Part shown: piece by piece, positions 9,063 through 17,930 of the stretch | Layout: every line of letters begins with the position of its first letter | Position numbering within the stretch: position 1 is the first letter of the stretch | Source of the DNA: Nostoc mirabile CHAB5784 | GTDB lineage: Bacteria; Cyanobacteriota; Cyanobacteriia; Cyanobacteriales; Nostocaceae | Assembly (NCBI RefSeq): GCF_020829645.1 | Contig: NZ_JAIVFS010000024.1 | Location: 41,856 to 105,855 of the forward strand | Length of the DNA: 64,000 nucleotides | Direction: 5' to 3' | Program-made: the position numbers and the translations under genes | Notes under the pieces: model-generated | Told to the model about the DNA's origin: nothing | The model's database searches: none | What the model saw: only the letters and a program-made list of their open reading frames with translations

Positions 9063-10040
9063 ATGAATACTTTTTTTTGTTCTGATAATTCACGGCAAGT
9101 AGGAGAAGATGTTATTGGTAGCGCCACCAATTATCAAACTTATATTTTAGTTGAGTGTCCTTTACCTTGGACATCAGAAGCCTTTAATTCCAAATGGGTA
9201 CCCCAGAATTTGAGGATTTTGGTAGAGGAAGTGAAGCGTGCTAAACTACCGATTAGATTTCTTTTAATTGCTAATGATGTATCACACAAGGTAAATCACA
9301 CTACACTTCTGATTTATCAAAAAGAAGAGGAGCTAAGTAATGGATACCATAAAAAAGAGTTTAAGCTAGCAAATATTGAGCAAGTAGCAGCACTTGTCCA
9401 AAAATGGTTATGGGGTATCAGTTCTAATTCTGAGATAGAAACTAGTACAACTAGAGATATTTTAGTTTGTACCCACGGTAGCCATGATAAATGTTGTGCC
9501 AGATATGGCGCTCCCTTTTACTTCAATGTTACAGCAAAGAATGCTGATTTGTGCTTGGATAATGTGCGAATTTGGAAATCATCACACTTTGGCGGACATC
9601 GTTTTGCACCAACAATTATAGACTTGCCAGAAGGAAGATATTACGGCCGTATAGATATAGATTCATTTAGATCGATTTTGACTCGTACTGGCGATATTCA
9701 ATGCTTAAATAAAGTCTATAGAGGCTGGGGAATTCTACCTGCTGCACTTCAGGTTTTGGAAAGAGAACTAATGCTTTGCAATGGATGGGATTGGTTTAAT
9801 TACAAAGTTGCAGGCAAAATTTTGGAGCAAAGTTTAGACAATAATACTATTCTGGGTGAGCTAAGTTTTGAACAACCTTGTGGTTCTCTTTACACTTACC
9901 AAGCTAAACTTGTGAAAGATGAAACTAAGACTCAACAACTGAAAAGTTCATGCAATGCTACACGAGAGTTGGTAGTTACTAAATATGCTGTCGGTAGTCT
10001 TTGGGTTACTTCTAGTAAGGTGATGAGTTATAGTACTTAA
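9063..10040 (+). CDS. sucrase/ferredoxin-like family protein
   Basis: A 325-residue protein with the thioredoxin-like [2Fe-2S] signature of this family: LVCTHGSHDKCCARYGAPFY, then a distal HFGGHRFAPTIIDLPEGRYYG. The first cysteines (C-x8-CC) and the HxxGHRF segment are the family's cluster-binding region. Members are ferredoxin-like proteins of unclear role; the 'sucrase' name is historical. I start at ATG 9063; an upstream TTG at 9018 gives 15 more residues. It is upstream of, and convergent with, cnfR/patB, so an electron-transfer role in heterocysts is possible, but only by position. Confidence 0.8.
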   Translation: MNTFFCSDNSRQVGEDVIGSATNYQTYILVECPLPWTSEAFNSKWVPQNLRILVEEVKRAKLPIRFLLIANDVSHKVNHTTLLIYQKEEELSNGYHKKEFKLANIEQVAALVQKWLWGISSNSEIETSTTRDILVCTHGSHDKCCARYGAPFYFNVTAKNADLCLDNVRIWKSSHFGGHRFAPTIIDLPEGRYYGRIDIDSFRSILTRTGDIQCLNKVYRGWGILPAALQVLERELMLCNGWDWFNYKVAGKILEQSLDNNTILGELSFEQPCGSLYTYQAKLVKDETKTQQLKSSCNATRELVVTKYAVGSLWVTSSKVMSYST

Positions 10041-10052
10041 AAGAGAAGAGTT

Positions 10053-10333
10053 TTTAAACGCAGAGGGGAGGCAGCGCGTTGCGGTGAGTCCAGCGCTGTA
10101 GGCGGGTTTCCCGCCGTAGGCGACTGGCGAACCCGGAGGGGGGTTCCCACGCTACTTGCTTCAAGCCGGGGAACCCGTCCAACGCAGTGGCTCCCCGTTG
10201 TAGCGACTGCCATCACGCAAAGGGAAGCGCAGAGGTACGCAAAGTCTTGCTGTATGTAGTATAACGCTGCACAAATTAGTCACAAAATCTCTGCGTCCCT
10301 TTGCGCTTTCCTCTGCGCCCCTCTGCGTTTAAA
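10053..10333. repeat. 281-bp inverted-repeat element (CGCAGAGG family)
   Basis: It begins TTTAAACGCAGAGGGG and ends with the exact complement CCCCTCTGCGTTTAAA. The interior has smaller palindromes such as GTAGGCGGGTTTCCCGCCGTAGGC. Fragments of the same family are at 26865-26895, 29170-29240, 30480-30560, 30880-30915 and 57693-57838. It fills the convergent space between the sucrase-like gene and cnfR, where it may also act as a bidirectional terminator. Confidence 0.75.
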
Positions 10334-10341
10334 TTCCAAAA

Positions 10342-11937
10342 TCAAGATTGACCCATATTTAGCACTTTTCGTAAAAGTATTTGGTCTTCTAATTTGGCTT
10401 TTAAACGGCCATTTTCGATATCTCGAATCCAGCTTTGGCTTTTACCTGTAAGCTTTGCTAATTCTCTTTGGGAGAGATTCAAATTTTTTCGCGCCTGCAA
10501 AATCTGTTTACCTAGTAAATCGTTTGTAGCTTTAGGCTTCCTTTTGGCTTTAGCAGTTCTTGTTTTCTTTTTTTCCGATTCTGAGATTTGCTGTTCCCAT
10601 TCTGGTGGGAGTTCAAAAGCCAAAATCCGCGCATTCATGAGCAGATTCCACTTCCCACGGGGACCTGTGTCTGTGAGGCGGGTTTCAGCACCACCGTCAT
10701 TAGTCCAAAATTCTAATGCTTCATCTGGATCTTCAGGAAGATCAACTAACTTTGCCCATAAAGGTTGAATTTCTGGTGGGTAGGTAACTGGATCGAAAAG
10801 TGGTTTCATTCCATAGTGATTAAGAATTTCCAAATCGCTTTCAAAAGTTCGCAGCAGACGTTTGCGTTCTTCCCGTTGTCTGGATGCAAGGGCGACTTTT
10901 TCTTCACCGTAAGCAATACGCAGCAAGGTAGGAATAGTAATGCGTTGTTCTTTGCCCATTTTGGTTTTAAACAGCAACCACAGCATTAATCGGACTGCGC
11001 CTTCATGTTGCTGCCAAATACTCATGACTGTGGTTAGCAATGTTTTGGGGAGACTGCCGTATTGATAGAATGCGGTTCGCTCTTTACATGCTTGTTTGTT
11101 TAAGAAATATTGTGCCCATAAGCCTGCTTTTACTTTAAAAGTTAGCCCAATAAGATATTTGCATCCGAGATTGTCTTCTTGAAAGTGGTGCTGAATATCT
11201 ACTAAGTGCCATAAGCGGCTGTTTGTAACAGAGAATCCGTTAATTCGACCTTGTTGAGGCCAGTCAATGGAGATAACCAGGGAGCAAGCTTGCTGGACAA
11301 GATTTTTCATTAAAGCTAGTTTGGCAGCTTTGCTTAAATCTTTGCGTTTCTCCATCCCCAAATATTTCTCAATTTGTCGCTCATCGATCGCAAATTCTTG
11401 CTCCCAAGGTTGATCTAAGGCTGTAGCATAAGCTGCAAAAATTAGATGTATGCAAGCGGCTCTGATGTCAAGCCCCTCAATTGCTGCTAAATCTGTGGCT
11501 TTGTCGTTAACTTTGAATGGATCTTGGATGTGAAAAGCGATCGCACCTCGGCCTTGATTGATTTGTCGGCTATAACTTATGTAGCCTTCTTCATCGGTTT
11601 CCCAATGTAGCGATGTGCGTTGTGCTAGTACATTACAAGCTTCCCAAATAGCGATCGCTGAAGCAAATGGGTTATTCTTGCCGTTAGAAAACAAGTCTAA
11701 ACTGCTAGCATCTCTCGGTTCAACTTTGCATCTCCCCTTTTTCGATTGCCAAGGAATTGGAGAATTTGTTGGACAAGCTATTACACATTGCGGTTCTGAA
11801 TAATAGCCTTCACAATTATTACAAAGACCAGGATCAATCCAGTATTCATTGTCCTCTATTCTGATTGCACCCGTAGGACATTGGGGGCGGCAGTTGTCAC
11901 ATCCAACGCAACTGTTGTTAGGAATTGTATAAGGCAT
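10342..11937 (-). CDS. cnfR: CnfR/PatB-type nif activator: ferredoxin domain fused to HTH domain
   Basis: The protein starts MPYTIPNNSCVGCDNCRPQCP, a 2[4Fe-4S] ferredoxin-like domain whose second cluster region is CNNCEGYYSEPQCVIACP. A long middle region has no known motif. The C terminus has a helix-turn-helix of the Xre type, LNLSQRELAKLTGKSQSWIRDIENGR. This exact architecture defines CnfR (PatB in Anabaena), an activator of nif genes under low oxygen. Starting at 11937 gives 531 residues, close to the known PatB length; an in-frame ATG at 12009 would add 24 residues. It is divergent from fdxB and the cox operon, a neighbourhood also known in Anabaena. Confidence 0.93.
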   Translation of the reverse strand: MPYTIPNNSCVGCDNCRPQCPTGAIRIEDNEYWIDPGLCNNCEGYYSEPQCVIACPTNSPIPWQSKKGRCKVEPRDASSLDLFSNGKNNPFASAIAIWEACNVLAQRTSLHWETDEEGYISYSRQINQGRGAIAFHIQDPFKVNDKATDLAAIEGLDIRAACIHLIFAAYATALDQPWEQEFAIDERQIEKYLGMEKRKDLSKAAKLALMKNLVQQACSLVISIDWPQQGRINGFSVTNSRLWHLVDIQHHFQEDNLGCKYLIGLTFKVKAGLWAQYFLNKQACKERTAFYQYGSLPKTLLTTVMSIWQQHEGAVRLMLWLLFKTKMGKEQRITIPTLLRIAYGEEKVALASRQREERKRLLRTFESDLEILNHYGMKPLFDPVTYPPEIQPLWAKLVDLPEDPDEALEFWTNDGGAETRLTDTGPRGKWNLLMNARILAFELPPEWEQQISESEKKKTRTAKAKRKPKATNDLLGKQILQARKNLNLSQRELAKLTGKSQSWIRDIENGRLKAKLEDQILLRKVLNMGQS

Positions 11938-12222
11938 TTGGCTCTTTTCCCACTCTAATCGTTGAGATGTCTGGCTCAGGTCTCCCCTGGATGAGTCCTG
12001 TTTATTCATGACTCGCTACCACATTATCTTTATGGCGAGAATAATCTTTTCTCACCACACTCACTCCCCACATCCATATTTTTAGTTCGCATCCAATTGG
12101 AAGCTCTTTAAGGCTTTCAAACCGAGCCGAATAAAACTTATTTATTAACTATACATTTCATAAAAATAATGATTAATTTGTTCGTGTCGAGCTTAAAAAA
12201 AATCTTAATATTTATTTAAAAT
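11938..12222. other. upstream region of cnfR
   Basis: AT-rich, divergent intergenic DNA. It should contain the cnfR promoter, but I find no clear NtcA box (GTA-N8-TAC) or other operator that I could defend. Confidence 0.35.
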
Positions 12223-12417
12223 CTAACTTGATGAACATTTGCACTTTGACCATAAAGTGTTTTTAGAAAATATTAAAGCCTCTTCTAATTGGATTTGATC
12301 TGATTTATTAATGATTTTAATATTTAATGCAGGATAATATTCTGCTACTAAGTTTACAGTTCCTTCATAATTAGCTTTACTTTGTTGAGATAAAAGAATA
12401 ATCTCTTTTGTAATCAT
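12223..12417 (-). CDS. small hypothetical protein, doubtful
   Basis: A 64-codon frame, MITKEIILLSQQSKANYEGT at the N terminus and ending KCKCSSS. It has a plausible helix-rich middle (VNLVAEYYPALNIKIINKSD) but no recognised family, and no clear ribosome-binding site precedes the ATG. It sits in AT-rich DNA between two divergent nif-related genes. It could be a real small gene or a chance frame. Confidence 0.3.
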   Translation of the reverse strand: MITKEIILLSQQSKANYEGTVNLVAEYYPALNIKIINKSDQIQLEEALIFSKNTLWSKCKCSSS

Positions 12418-12860
12418 TTATCTAAATAGAATAATTAAATAAAAATCAGAAATTGTTGGTTTTGAAAATACATATTGCATATATAAAAATGTAACTCATG
12501 AACATTTATTTTTGTATCAAAAAATACGATTTACATACATTTATCCGCCTAATAAAAAAAATATTTGAAAAATAATATCATCACTCTTATAGAGATAGTT
12601 GTATCTGCTGGAAATAATAATTATCCTTTTTTCACCAACACATAGTAGGAACAGGCTACTTTACCCTTCTACGACTAGACAATTATTCTCAATAAGTTTT
12701 ATCTATAATTTGAAATTAAAAACAATGTAATTTTGTGTTCAAAGTCATCGAAATTTGATGGTTAAAAAGTAATTTTTGAATACAAAATAATAAAAGATTA
12801 GGATAATATGATGATTAATGCACAAACAGATTGACAGGCAAAATTGCCGAAGGATTATTC
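12418..12860. other. AT-rich upstream region of fdxB, no gene seen
   Basis: About 440 bases of AT-rich sequence with no frame of interest. It must contain the fdxB promoter, but no specific operator is defended here. Confidence 0.4.
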
Positions 12861-13154
12861 ATGGCACAACTAACAGGTTTGACATTTGGCGGGAAGGCTT
12901 GGACACCAAAATTTGCTCAAGAAATTGACAAAGATAAATGTATCGGTTGTGGCAGATGCGTTAAAGTATGCGGTTACAATGTGCTAGGTTTGAAGGCGCT
13001 CAATGAAGAAGGCGAATTTGTAGAAGATGAAGATGATGATGAAATTGAACGGAAAGTAATGGCAGTTACTTCTCCAGAGAACTGTATTGGTTGTGAAGCT
13101 TGTTCACGGATTTGTCCCAAGAATTGCTACACGCATGTTGCATTAAACAACTAA
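12861..13154 (+). CDS. fdxB: nif-type ferredoxin III, 2[4Fe-4S]
   Basis: A 97-residue ferredoxin with two cluster motifs, DKCIGCGRCVKVCGYNVLG and ENCIGCEACSRICPKNC, separated by an acidic insert (EDEDDDEIERK). The N terminus MAQLTGLTFGGKAWTPKF matches the nif-linked ferredoxin III (FdxB) family. I chose ATG 12861 because the TTG at 12831 adds only ten unconserved residues. It probably carries electrons for nitrogen fixation in heterocysts. Its position between cnfR and coxBAC supports that. Confidence 0.9.
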   Translation: MAQLTGLTFGGKAWTPKFAQEIDKDKCIGCGRCVKVCGYNVLGLKALNEEGEFVEDEDDDEIERKVMAVTSPENCIGCEACSRICPKNCYTHVALNN

Positions 13155-13689
13155 GTTTTTTGAAGTTAGTCAAAATTGTTGTTAATTCAAGGAGGCACTG
13201 TTTGTATAAAGCGCAAATACGCTAGGCAAGGTAACTTGAGGGGAATACTAAATATTTACTGTAACTAATAAAAAGTTCACAGTAAACAAATCCGTAAATC
13301 GCAAAATGTTAGTTATTAACAAATTTAAACTTGCTGCTAATATAGCCTAATCAATATTAGGTCTAACAGTGCCCTCTTGGAACAACTAGCTTTTCTGGGA
13401 GCAGGGGGCTACCTTTTTCATAGGAGTTGAAATATAATTTGTAAGTTTTTGGGGGAAAGATATGGAAAAAATCTGGAAGTTTCTCCCATTTTTTATGGCT
13501 GCACGTTAGAAAGTTAATAAGTGAAAAGGGAATGGGGAATAGGGAATAGGGAATGGGGAAAGAACAAGGGAATAGGGTACAGGTTACAGGGAATAGATGA
13601 ATTCCTATTACCTGTAACCTGTAACCTCTCCTCTGATACCTAATACCAGAAAATCACACCTTTAAAGACTGTTTACACAGGTAGCATGT
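13155..13689. other. fdxB-coxB intergenic region with GGGAATA repeats
   Basis: Stretch 13520-13580 has tandem GGGAATAGGGAATAGG-type repeats, and 13575-13590 (ACAGGTTACAGG) pairs with 13610-13625 (CCTGTAACC) to form a hairpin. No gene is seen. This region should include the coxB promoter; I cannot define its boxes. Confidence 0.45.
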
Positions 13690-14676
13690 ATGCAACAAGT
13701 TCCTGTTTCACTATGGACTCTGGTTGCTGGGATAGTAGTTACAGCAATCAGTATTTGGATCGGTCAAAACCACACTCTCATGCCGGTGCAGGCATCGTTA
13801 CAAGCGCCTTTGGTAGACGGTTTTTTCAGCATCATGTTTACCATTGCGATCGCACTCTTCTTAGTGGTAGAAGGAACAATTGTAGTTTTTTTGATTCAGT
13901 TTCGTCGCCGTCGGGGTGACGATACCGATGGCGTGCCAATAGAAGGTAACTTGCCCTTAGAAGTCTTTTGGACAGCAATTCCAACAGTGATTGTCCTCCT
14001 CTTGGGCATCTACAGTGTAGATGTTTTTAACCGAATGGGCGGCTTTGATCCTGCGGGTCATCCTCATTCAGCAGCTCATGTTGCTCATCTGCCGGGGAGT
14101 GCTATTGCTGCTACATTAAGCGATACTGAAGCAACAACTGCCCCAACAATTGCTCCGACAATTGGTATTGGCGCGTCTCCTCAAACTTTAAACAAACCAG
14201 CCGACTTAGTTGTTGATGTCAAAGGCATACAGTATGCCTGGTTATTTAACTACCCTGATAGTGGCATTACCTCTGGGGAATTGCACATACCCGTCGGTGC
14301 TGATGTGCAACTCAACCTTTCAGCACAAGATGTAATTCACTCATTCTGGGTGCCAAACTTCCGCTTGAAGCAAGATGCACTTCCTGGTATCCCTACCGAA
14401 CTACGATTTGTCGCCACCAAACCAGGTACATATCCCGTAGTTTGTGCTGAATTGTGCGGCGGTTATCACGGTTCAATGCGGACACAGGTAATTGTCCACA
14501 CACCAGAAGAATATGATAGCTGGCAAACAGAAAACCAAATTGCTCAACAGCAAAATTTAAATCAAGTCGTTGCAGTTAATCCAGCCGACTTATCAACATC
14601 AGAGTTTCTCGCGCCTCACACCCATGATATGGGAATTAGTGCAGCAACTCTAGAGTCATTGGTCATTAGTCATTAG
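13690..14676 (+). CDS. coxB: cytochrome c oxidase subunit II
   Basis: A 328-residue subunit II. Two N-terminal membrane segments (about residues 8-25 and 45-68) are followed by a cupredoxin domain. The CuA site is seen as HSFWVPNFRLKQ and then CAELCGGYHGSM, giving the expected C-x3-C-x3-H-x2-M. It accepts electrons from cytochrome c6 or plastocyanin and passes them to CoxA. A linker rich in Ala/Thr (about 125-165) separates the membrane and CuA parts. The last residues, SLVISH, are encoded by the heptamer repeat that follows, so the C terminus has been altered by repeat DNA. It is the first gene of a coxBAC operon. Confidence 0.93.
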   Translation: MQQVPVSLWTLVAGIVVTAISIWIGQNHTLMPVQASLQAPLVDGFFSIMFTIAIALFLVVEGTIVVFLIQFRRRRGDDTDGVPIEGNLPLEVFWTAIPTVIVLLLGIYSVDVFNRMGGFDPAGHPHSAAHVAHLPGSAIAATLSDTEATTAPTIAPTIGIGASPQTLNKPADLVVDVKGIQYAWLFNYPDSGITSGELHIPVGADVQLNLSAQDVIHSFWVPNFRLKQDALPGIPTELRFVATKPGTYPVVCAELCGGYHGSMRTQVIVHTPEEYDSWQTENQIAQQQNLNQVVAVNPADLSTSEFLAPHTHDMGISAATLESLVISH

Positions 14677-14788
14677 TCATTAGTCATTAGTCATTGGTCA
14701 TTAGTTATTGGTAACTGACGAATGACAACGGACAAAAGACAAAGGACAAAAGACAAAGGACAAATGACAAAGGACAAAGGATAAAAAT
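14658..14788. repeat. heptamer repeat tract between coxB and coxA
   Basis: Tandem GTCATTA units continue from the coxB 3' end and change to GACAAAGGACAAA-type units. The last AAGGATAAAAAT lies just before the coxA ATG, so the repeat supplies the Shine-Dalgarno-like AAGGA. Confidence 0.8.
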
Positions 14789-16477
14789 ATGACACAGGTA
14801 GAATTTCCACGGAATACTCCACCAGAAGAAAAGAAACCGGAAATGGTGCTTGGCCACACCTCCCATCCGAAGGCGTGGAAATGGCAGGACTATTTTACAT
14901 TTAATGTTGACCACAAGGTTATTGGTATCCAATACCTAGTGACGGCGTTTGTCTTCTATCTCATCGGCGGACTGATGGCTGTTGCTCTCCGTGTCGAATT
15001 AGCAACACCAGATGCAGACGTACTCGACCCCAATCTGTATAACGCTTTCATGACCAATCACGGGACGATCATGATCTTCCTGTGGATTGTCCCTAGCGCC
15101 ATTGGTGGATTTGGTAACTATTTGGTGCCGTTGATGGTTGGTGCTAGGGATATGGCTTTCCCGAAGCTGAACGCGATCGCCTTTTGGTTAAATCCACCAG
15201 CAGGTGCGCTCATATTAGGTAGTTTCATTTTTGGCGGTTCGCAATCTGGTTGGACAGCTTACCCACCTTTGAGCTTGGTGACAGCACCAATCGCTCAAAC
15301 TATGTGGATACTTGCGATCGTTTTGGTGGGAACTTCTTCTATTTTGGGTTCACTGAACTTTGTGATCACCATTTTGATGATGAAGGTTCCTAGCATGAAA
15401 TGGGATCAAGTACCCCTATTTTGCTGGGCAATCTTGGCAACTTCTCTGCTGGCGCTTCTCTCCACACCTGTATTAGCAGCTGGTTTAGTTCTGCTATTGT
15501 TTGACCTCAACTTTGGTACTTCCTTCTTTAAACCAGATGCAGGCGGTAACGTTGTAATTTATCAACACTTATTCTGGTTTTATTCTCACCCGGCAGTATA
15601 TTTAATGATTCTGCCTATCTTCGGCATCATGTCGGAGGTAATTCCAGTTCACTCCCGTAAGCCAATCTTTGGTTATAAAGCGATCGCTTATTCTAGTGTA
15701 GCTATCTGCGTTGTCGGTTTGTTCGTCTGGGTACACCACATGTTCACCAGTGGCACACCCGGTTGGATGCGGATGTTCTTCACCATCTCCACTCTCATAG
15801 TTGCAGTTCCCACTGGCGTGAAGATTTTTGCCTGGGTTGCTACCCTTTGGGGTGGTAAAATCCGCTTCACAGGTGCGATGCTTTTCGCCATTGGCTTGTT
15901 GTCCATGTTTGTCATGGGCGGCTTAAGCGGTGTGACGATGGGAACAGCCCCCTTTGATGTTCACGTCCACGACACATATTATGTTGTAGGACATTTCCAC
16001 TACGTTCTGTTTGGCGGTTCCGTGTTTGGCATCTACGCCGGCATTTATCACTGGTTCCCCAAAATGACCGGACGAATGTTGAATGAAAGCTTGGCACGCA
16101 TTCACTTTGCCCTCACCTTCATCGGTACTAATCTGACCTTTTTACCCATGCACGAGTTGGGTTTAAAAGGAATGCCGCGACGAGTGGCAATGTATGACCC
16201 CCAATTTATCGACCTCAATCAAATTTGTACCTTTGGTTCATTTGTTTTGGCGATATCGGTAATTCCTTTCACCATCAACATGATCTACAGTTGGCTGAAA
16301 GGGCCTTTGGCTGGTGATAATCCTTGGCAAGGTTTGACCTTAGAATGGACAACTAGCTCACCACCTGCAATTGAAAACTGGGAAGTGTTGCCGGTTGTGA
16401 CTCATGGCCCTTATGACTACGGTCATGTTCATAGTAATGAAGTACAGCCATCTGCAACGCCGGAAGCTAGTGCTTAG
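14789..16477 (+). CDS. coxA: cytochrome c oxidase subunit I, YSHPxV (A2-like) type
   Basis: A 562-residue haem-copper oxidase subunit I with about 12 membrane segments. Key residues: MTNHGTIMIFLW (haem ligand helix II), FYSHPAVYLMILPIFG (CuB His-Tyr helix VI), WVHHMFTSG (CuB His pair) and DTYYVVGHFHYVLFGG (haem a3 and a ligands). The helix VI motif is YSHPAV and not GHPEV, which places it with the A2 type that lacks the D-channel Glu. The neighbouring cnfR and fdxB point to the heterocyst cox2 operon of Anabaena, which removes O2 to protect nitrogenase. Start is preceded by AAGGATAAAAAT. Confidence 0.95.
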   Translation: MTQVEFPRNTPPEEKKPEMVLGHTSHPKAWKWQDYFTFNVDHKVIGIQYLVTAFVFYLIGGLMAVALRVELATPDADVLDPNLYNAFMTNHGTIMIFLWIVPSAIGGFGNYLVPLMVGARDMAFPKLNAIAFWLNPPAGALILGSFIFGGSQSGWTAYPPLSLVTAPIAQTMWILAIVLVGTSSILGSLNFVITILMMKVPSMKWDQVPLFCWAILATSLLALLSTPVLAAGLVLLLFDLNFGTSFFKPDAGGNVVIYQHLFWFYSHPAVYLMILPIFGIMSEVIPVHSRKPIFGYKAIAYSSVAICVVGLFVWVHHMFTSGTPGWMRMFFTISTLIVAVPTGVKIFAWVATLWGGKIRFTGAMLFAIGLLSMFVMGGLSGVTMGTAPFDVHVHDTYYVVGHFHYVLFGGSVFGIYAGIYHWFPKMTGRMLNESLARIHFALTFIGTNLTFLPMHELGLKGMPRRVAMYDPQFIDLNQICTFGSFVLAISVIPFTINMIYSWLKGPLAGDNPWQGLTLEWTTSSPPAIENWEVLPVVTHGPYDYGHVHSNEVQPSATPEASA

Positions 16478-16539
16478 TTAGTAGAGTGAGTAATGCGATC
16501 GCTCTCAAGGTGACTGCAATTTCTAGTCATTTGATTTGA

Positions 16540-17035
16540 GAACTCGGAACTTGAGCTTCAGAACTCGCAACTTCAAGCTTATATCATGTCCGTATAATTA
16601 GTTATTTTCCACAGTCATTGCACCCCACCCCCAGCCCCTCCCCGCAGGCGGGGAGGGGAGACAAAGCGTAGCTTTGGCGGGGTGGGGTTCTTCGGGTTTA
16701 ATAAGTAATCTAGCGGACATGATATTAGAACTCGGAACTTGAGCCTCAGAACTTGGAACTTGAGCCTCAGAACTTGGAACTTGAGCCTCAGAACTCGGAA
16801 CTTGAGCCTCAGAACTCGGAACTTGAGCTTCAGAACTCGGAACTTGAGCCTCAGAACTCGGAACTTCTAGCTCAGAACTCGAAACTTGAGCTTCGGAACT
16901 CGGAACTTGAGCCTCAGAACTCGGAACTCGAGCTTCGGAACTCGGAACTTGAGCCTCAGAACTCGGAACTCGAGCTTCGGAACTCGGAACTCCGAGCTTG
17001 GAACTCGGAACTTGAGCTTTAGAACTCGAAACTCG
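16540..17035. repeat. 21-bp tandem repeat array, interrupted by an inserted element
   Basis: The unit is close to GAACTCGGAACTTGAGCCTCA. Two units (16540-16581) precede the MITE-like element, and about fifteen follow from 16728. Because 21 is a multiple of three, all six frames stay open for long stretches (a plus-strand frame reads repeated SELEPQN heptads). There is no start context, and I judge this to be repeat DNA and not a gene. It lies between coxA and coxC. Confidence 0.85.
16582..16724. mobile_element. 143-bp MITE-like element, copy 2, with TTA target duplication
   Basis: Inverted ends TATCATGTCCGT and GCGGACATGATA match copy 1 at 2448-2594, as does the interior (CAGTCATTGCACCCCACC, and GGTGGGGTTCTTCGGGTTTA at the right). 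The interior palindrome is inverted relative to copy 1. TTA is duplicated at 16579-16581 and 16725-16727. It is inserted in the 21-bp repeat array. Confidence 0.85.
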
Positions 17036-17176
17036 GAATTTTGATAATTCCTGAACAAGTGAAGAGTTGAATTAAACAAGGATTTTGGATGAAGAATGAA
17101 AATTTTGCCGCTTCAGACTTCATTCTTCATTCAAGCTTCCACAACAGACGCAGCAGATAATATTGTCAAAAAATCT

Positions 17177-17776
17177 ATGACTATAGCTACAACCACAAGC
17201 GAAGATCACAGTGCAGGACACGAAGAACATCCAGATTTAAGAGTTTGGGGATTGTTGACGTTCCTCGCTTCTGAATCCCTGATGTTTGGGGGATTTTTTG
17301 CCACTTATTTGTTTTTTCGGGGTACTACAGCAGTTTGGCCTCCAGAAGGAAGCGAAGTAGAATTACTCGTGCCGACAATTAACACCATTATTCTGGTGTC
17401 TAGTAGTTTCGTCATTCACTTCGGTGATACGGCAATTAAAAAGAATAACGTCAAGGGAATGCAACTCTGGTACGCAATTACCGCAATCATGGGGGCAATT
17501 TTCTTAGGTGGTCAGGTTTATGAGTATTCAACATTAGGATACGGACTGACTACCAACGTCTTCGCCAACTGCTTTTATATCATGACAGGGTTCCACGGTT
17601 TGCACGTTTTTGTGGGACTGTTATTGATATTACGTGCATTGTGGCGATCGCGTCTTCCCGGTGAATATTCTGCAACCAATCATACTTTCATCGAAATGAC
17701 AGAAATTTACTGGCACTTCGTAGACATAATTTGGATTGTTTTATTCACCTTGGTGTACGTTCTCACTTTGTTTTAA
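17177..17776 (+). CDS. coxC: cytochrome c oxidase subunit III
   Basis: A roughly 199-residue subunit III with five predicted membrane segments. Family landmarks are WGLLTFLASESLMFGGFFATY, VYEYSTLGYGLTTNVFANCFY-type helix followed by TGFHGLHVFVGL, and a final EMTEIYWHFVDIIWIVLF. The start is taken at ATG 17177; the frame is open from ATG 17096, giving 27 more residues of low conservation. It completes coxBAC but is separated from coxA by about 700 bases of repeats. Its last codons are duplicated downstream (17849-17880). Confidence 0.92.
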   Translation: MTIATTTSEDHSAGHEEHPDLRVWGLLTFLASESLMFGGFFATYLFFRGTTAVWPPEGSEVELLVPTINTIILVSSSFVIHFGDTAIKKNNVKGMQLWYAITAIMGAIFLGGQVYEYSTLGYGLTTNVFANCFYIMTGFHGLHVFVGLLLILRALWRSRLPGEYSATNHTFIEMTEIYWHFVDIIWIVLFTLVYVLTLF

Positions 17777-17880
17777 AGGGGAGTGGGGAGTCGGGAGTGG
17801 GGAGTGGGGAATATTTCTACTCCCTACTCCCTATTGCTATTCTTCTCTTTACCTTAGTCTCCGTTCTCACTTTGTTTTAA
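17746..17880. repeat. duplicated coxC tail flanking a GGGGAGTGGGGAG palindrome
   Basis: The end of coxC, CCTTGGTGTACGTTCTCACT (from 17751) to TTTGTTTTAAA, recurs as CCTTAGTCTCCGTTCTCACT (from 17854) followed by the same TTTGTTTTAAA. Between them is an inverted-repeat sequence with GGGGAGTGGGGAG on one side and CTCCCTACTCCC on the other. The arrangement looks like insertion of a palindromic repeat with duplication of about 32 bases of target. Confidence 0.7.
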
Positions 17881-17930
17881 ATAGGGTATGTAGCACTCCC
17901 TCATCTCCCCCACTCACCAATAAATTTATT

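Noticed and set aside
14705..14932. Minus-strand frame rich in SFVLCLLSFV
   Set aside because: It is the reverse reading of the GACAAAGGACAAA repeat plus the coxA start.
16753..17022. Open frame with SELEPQN heptads
   Set aside because: It is produced by the 21-bp tandem repeat; all frames are open because the unit is a multiple of three, and the array has been interrupted by an element without effect.
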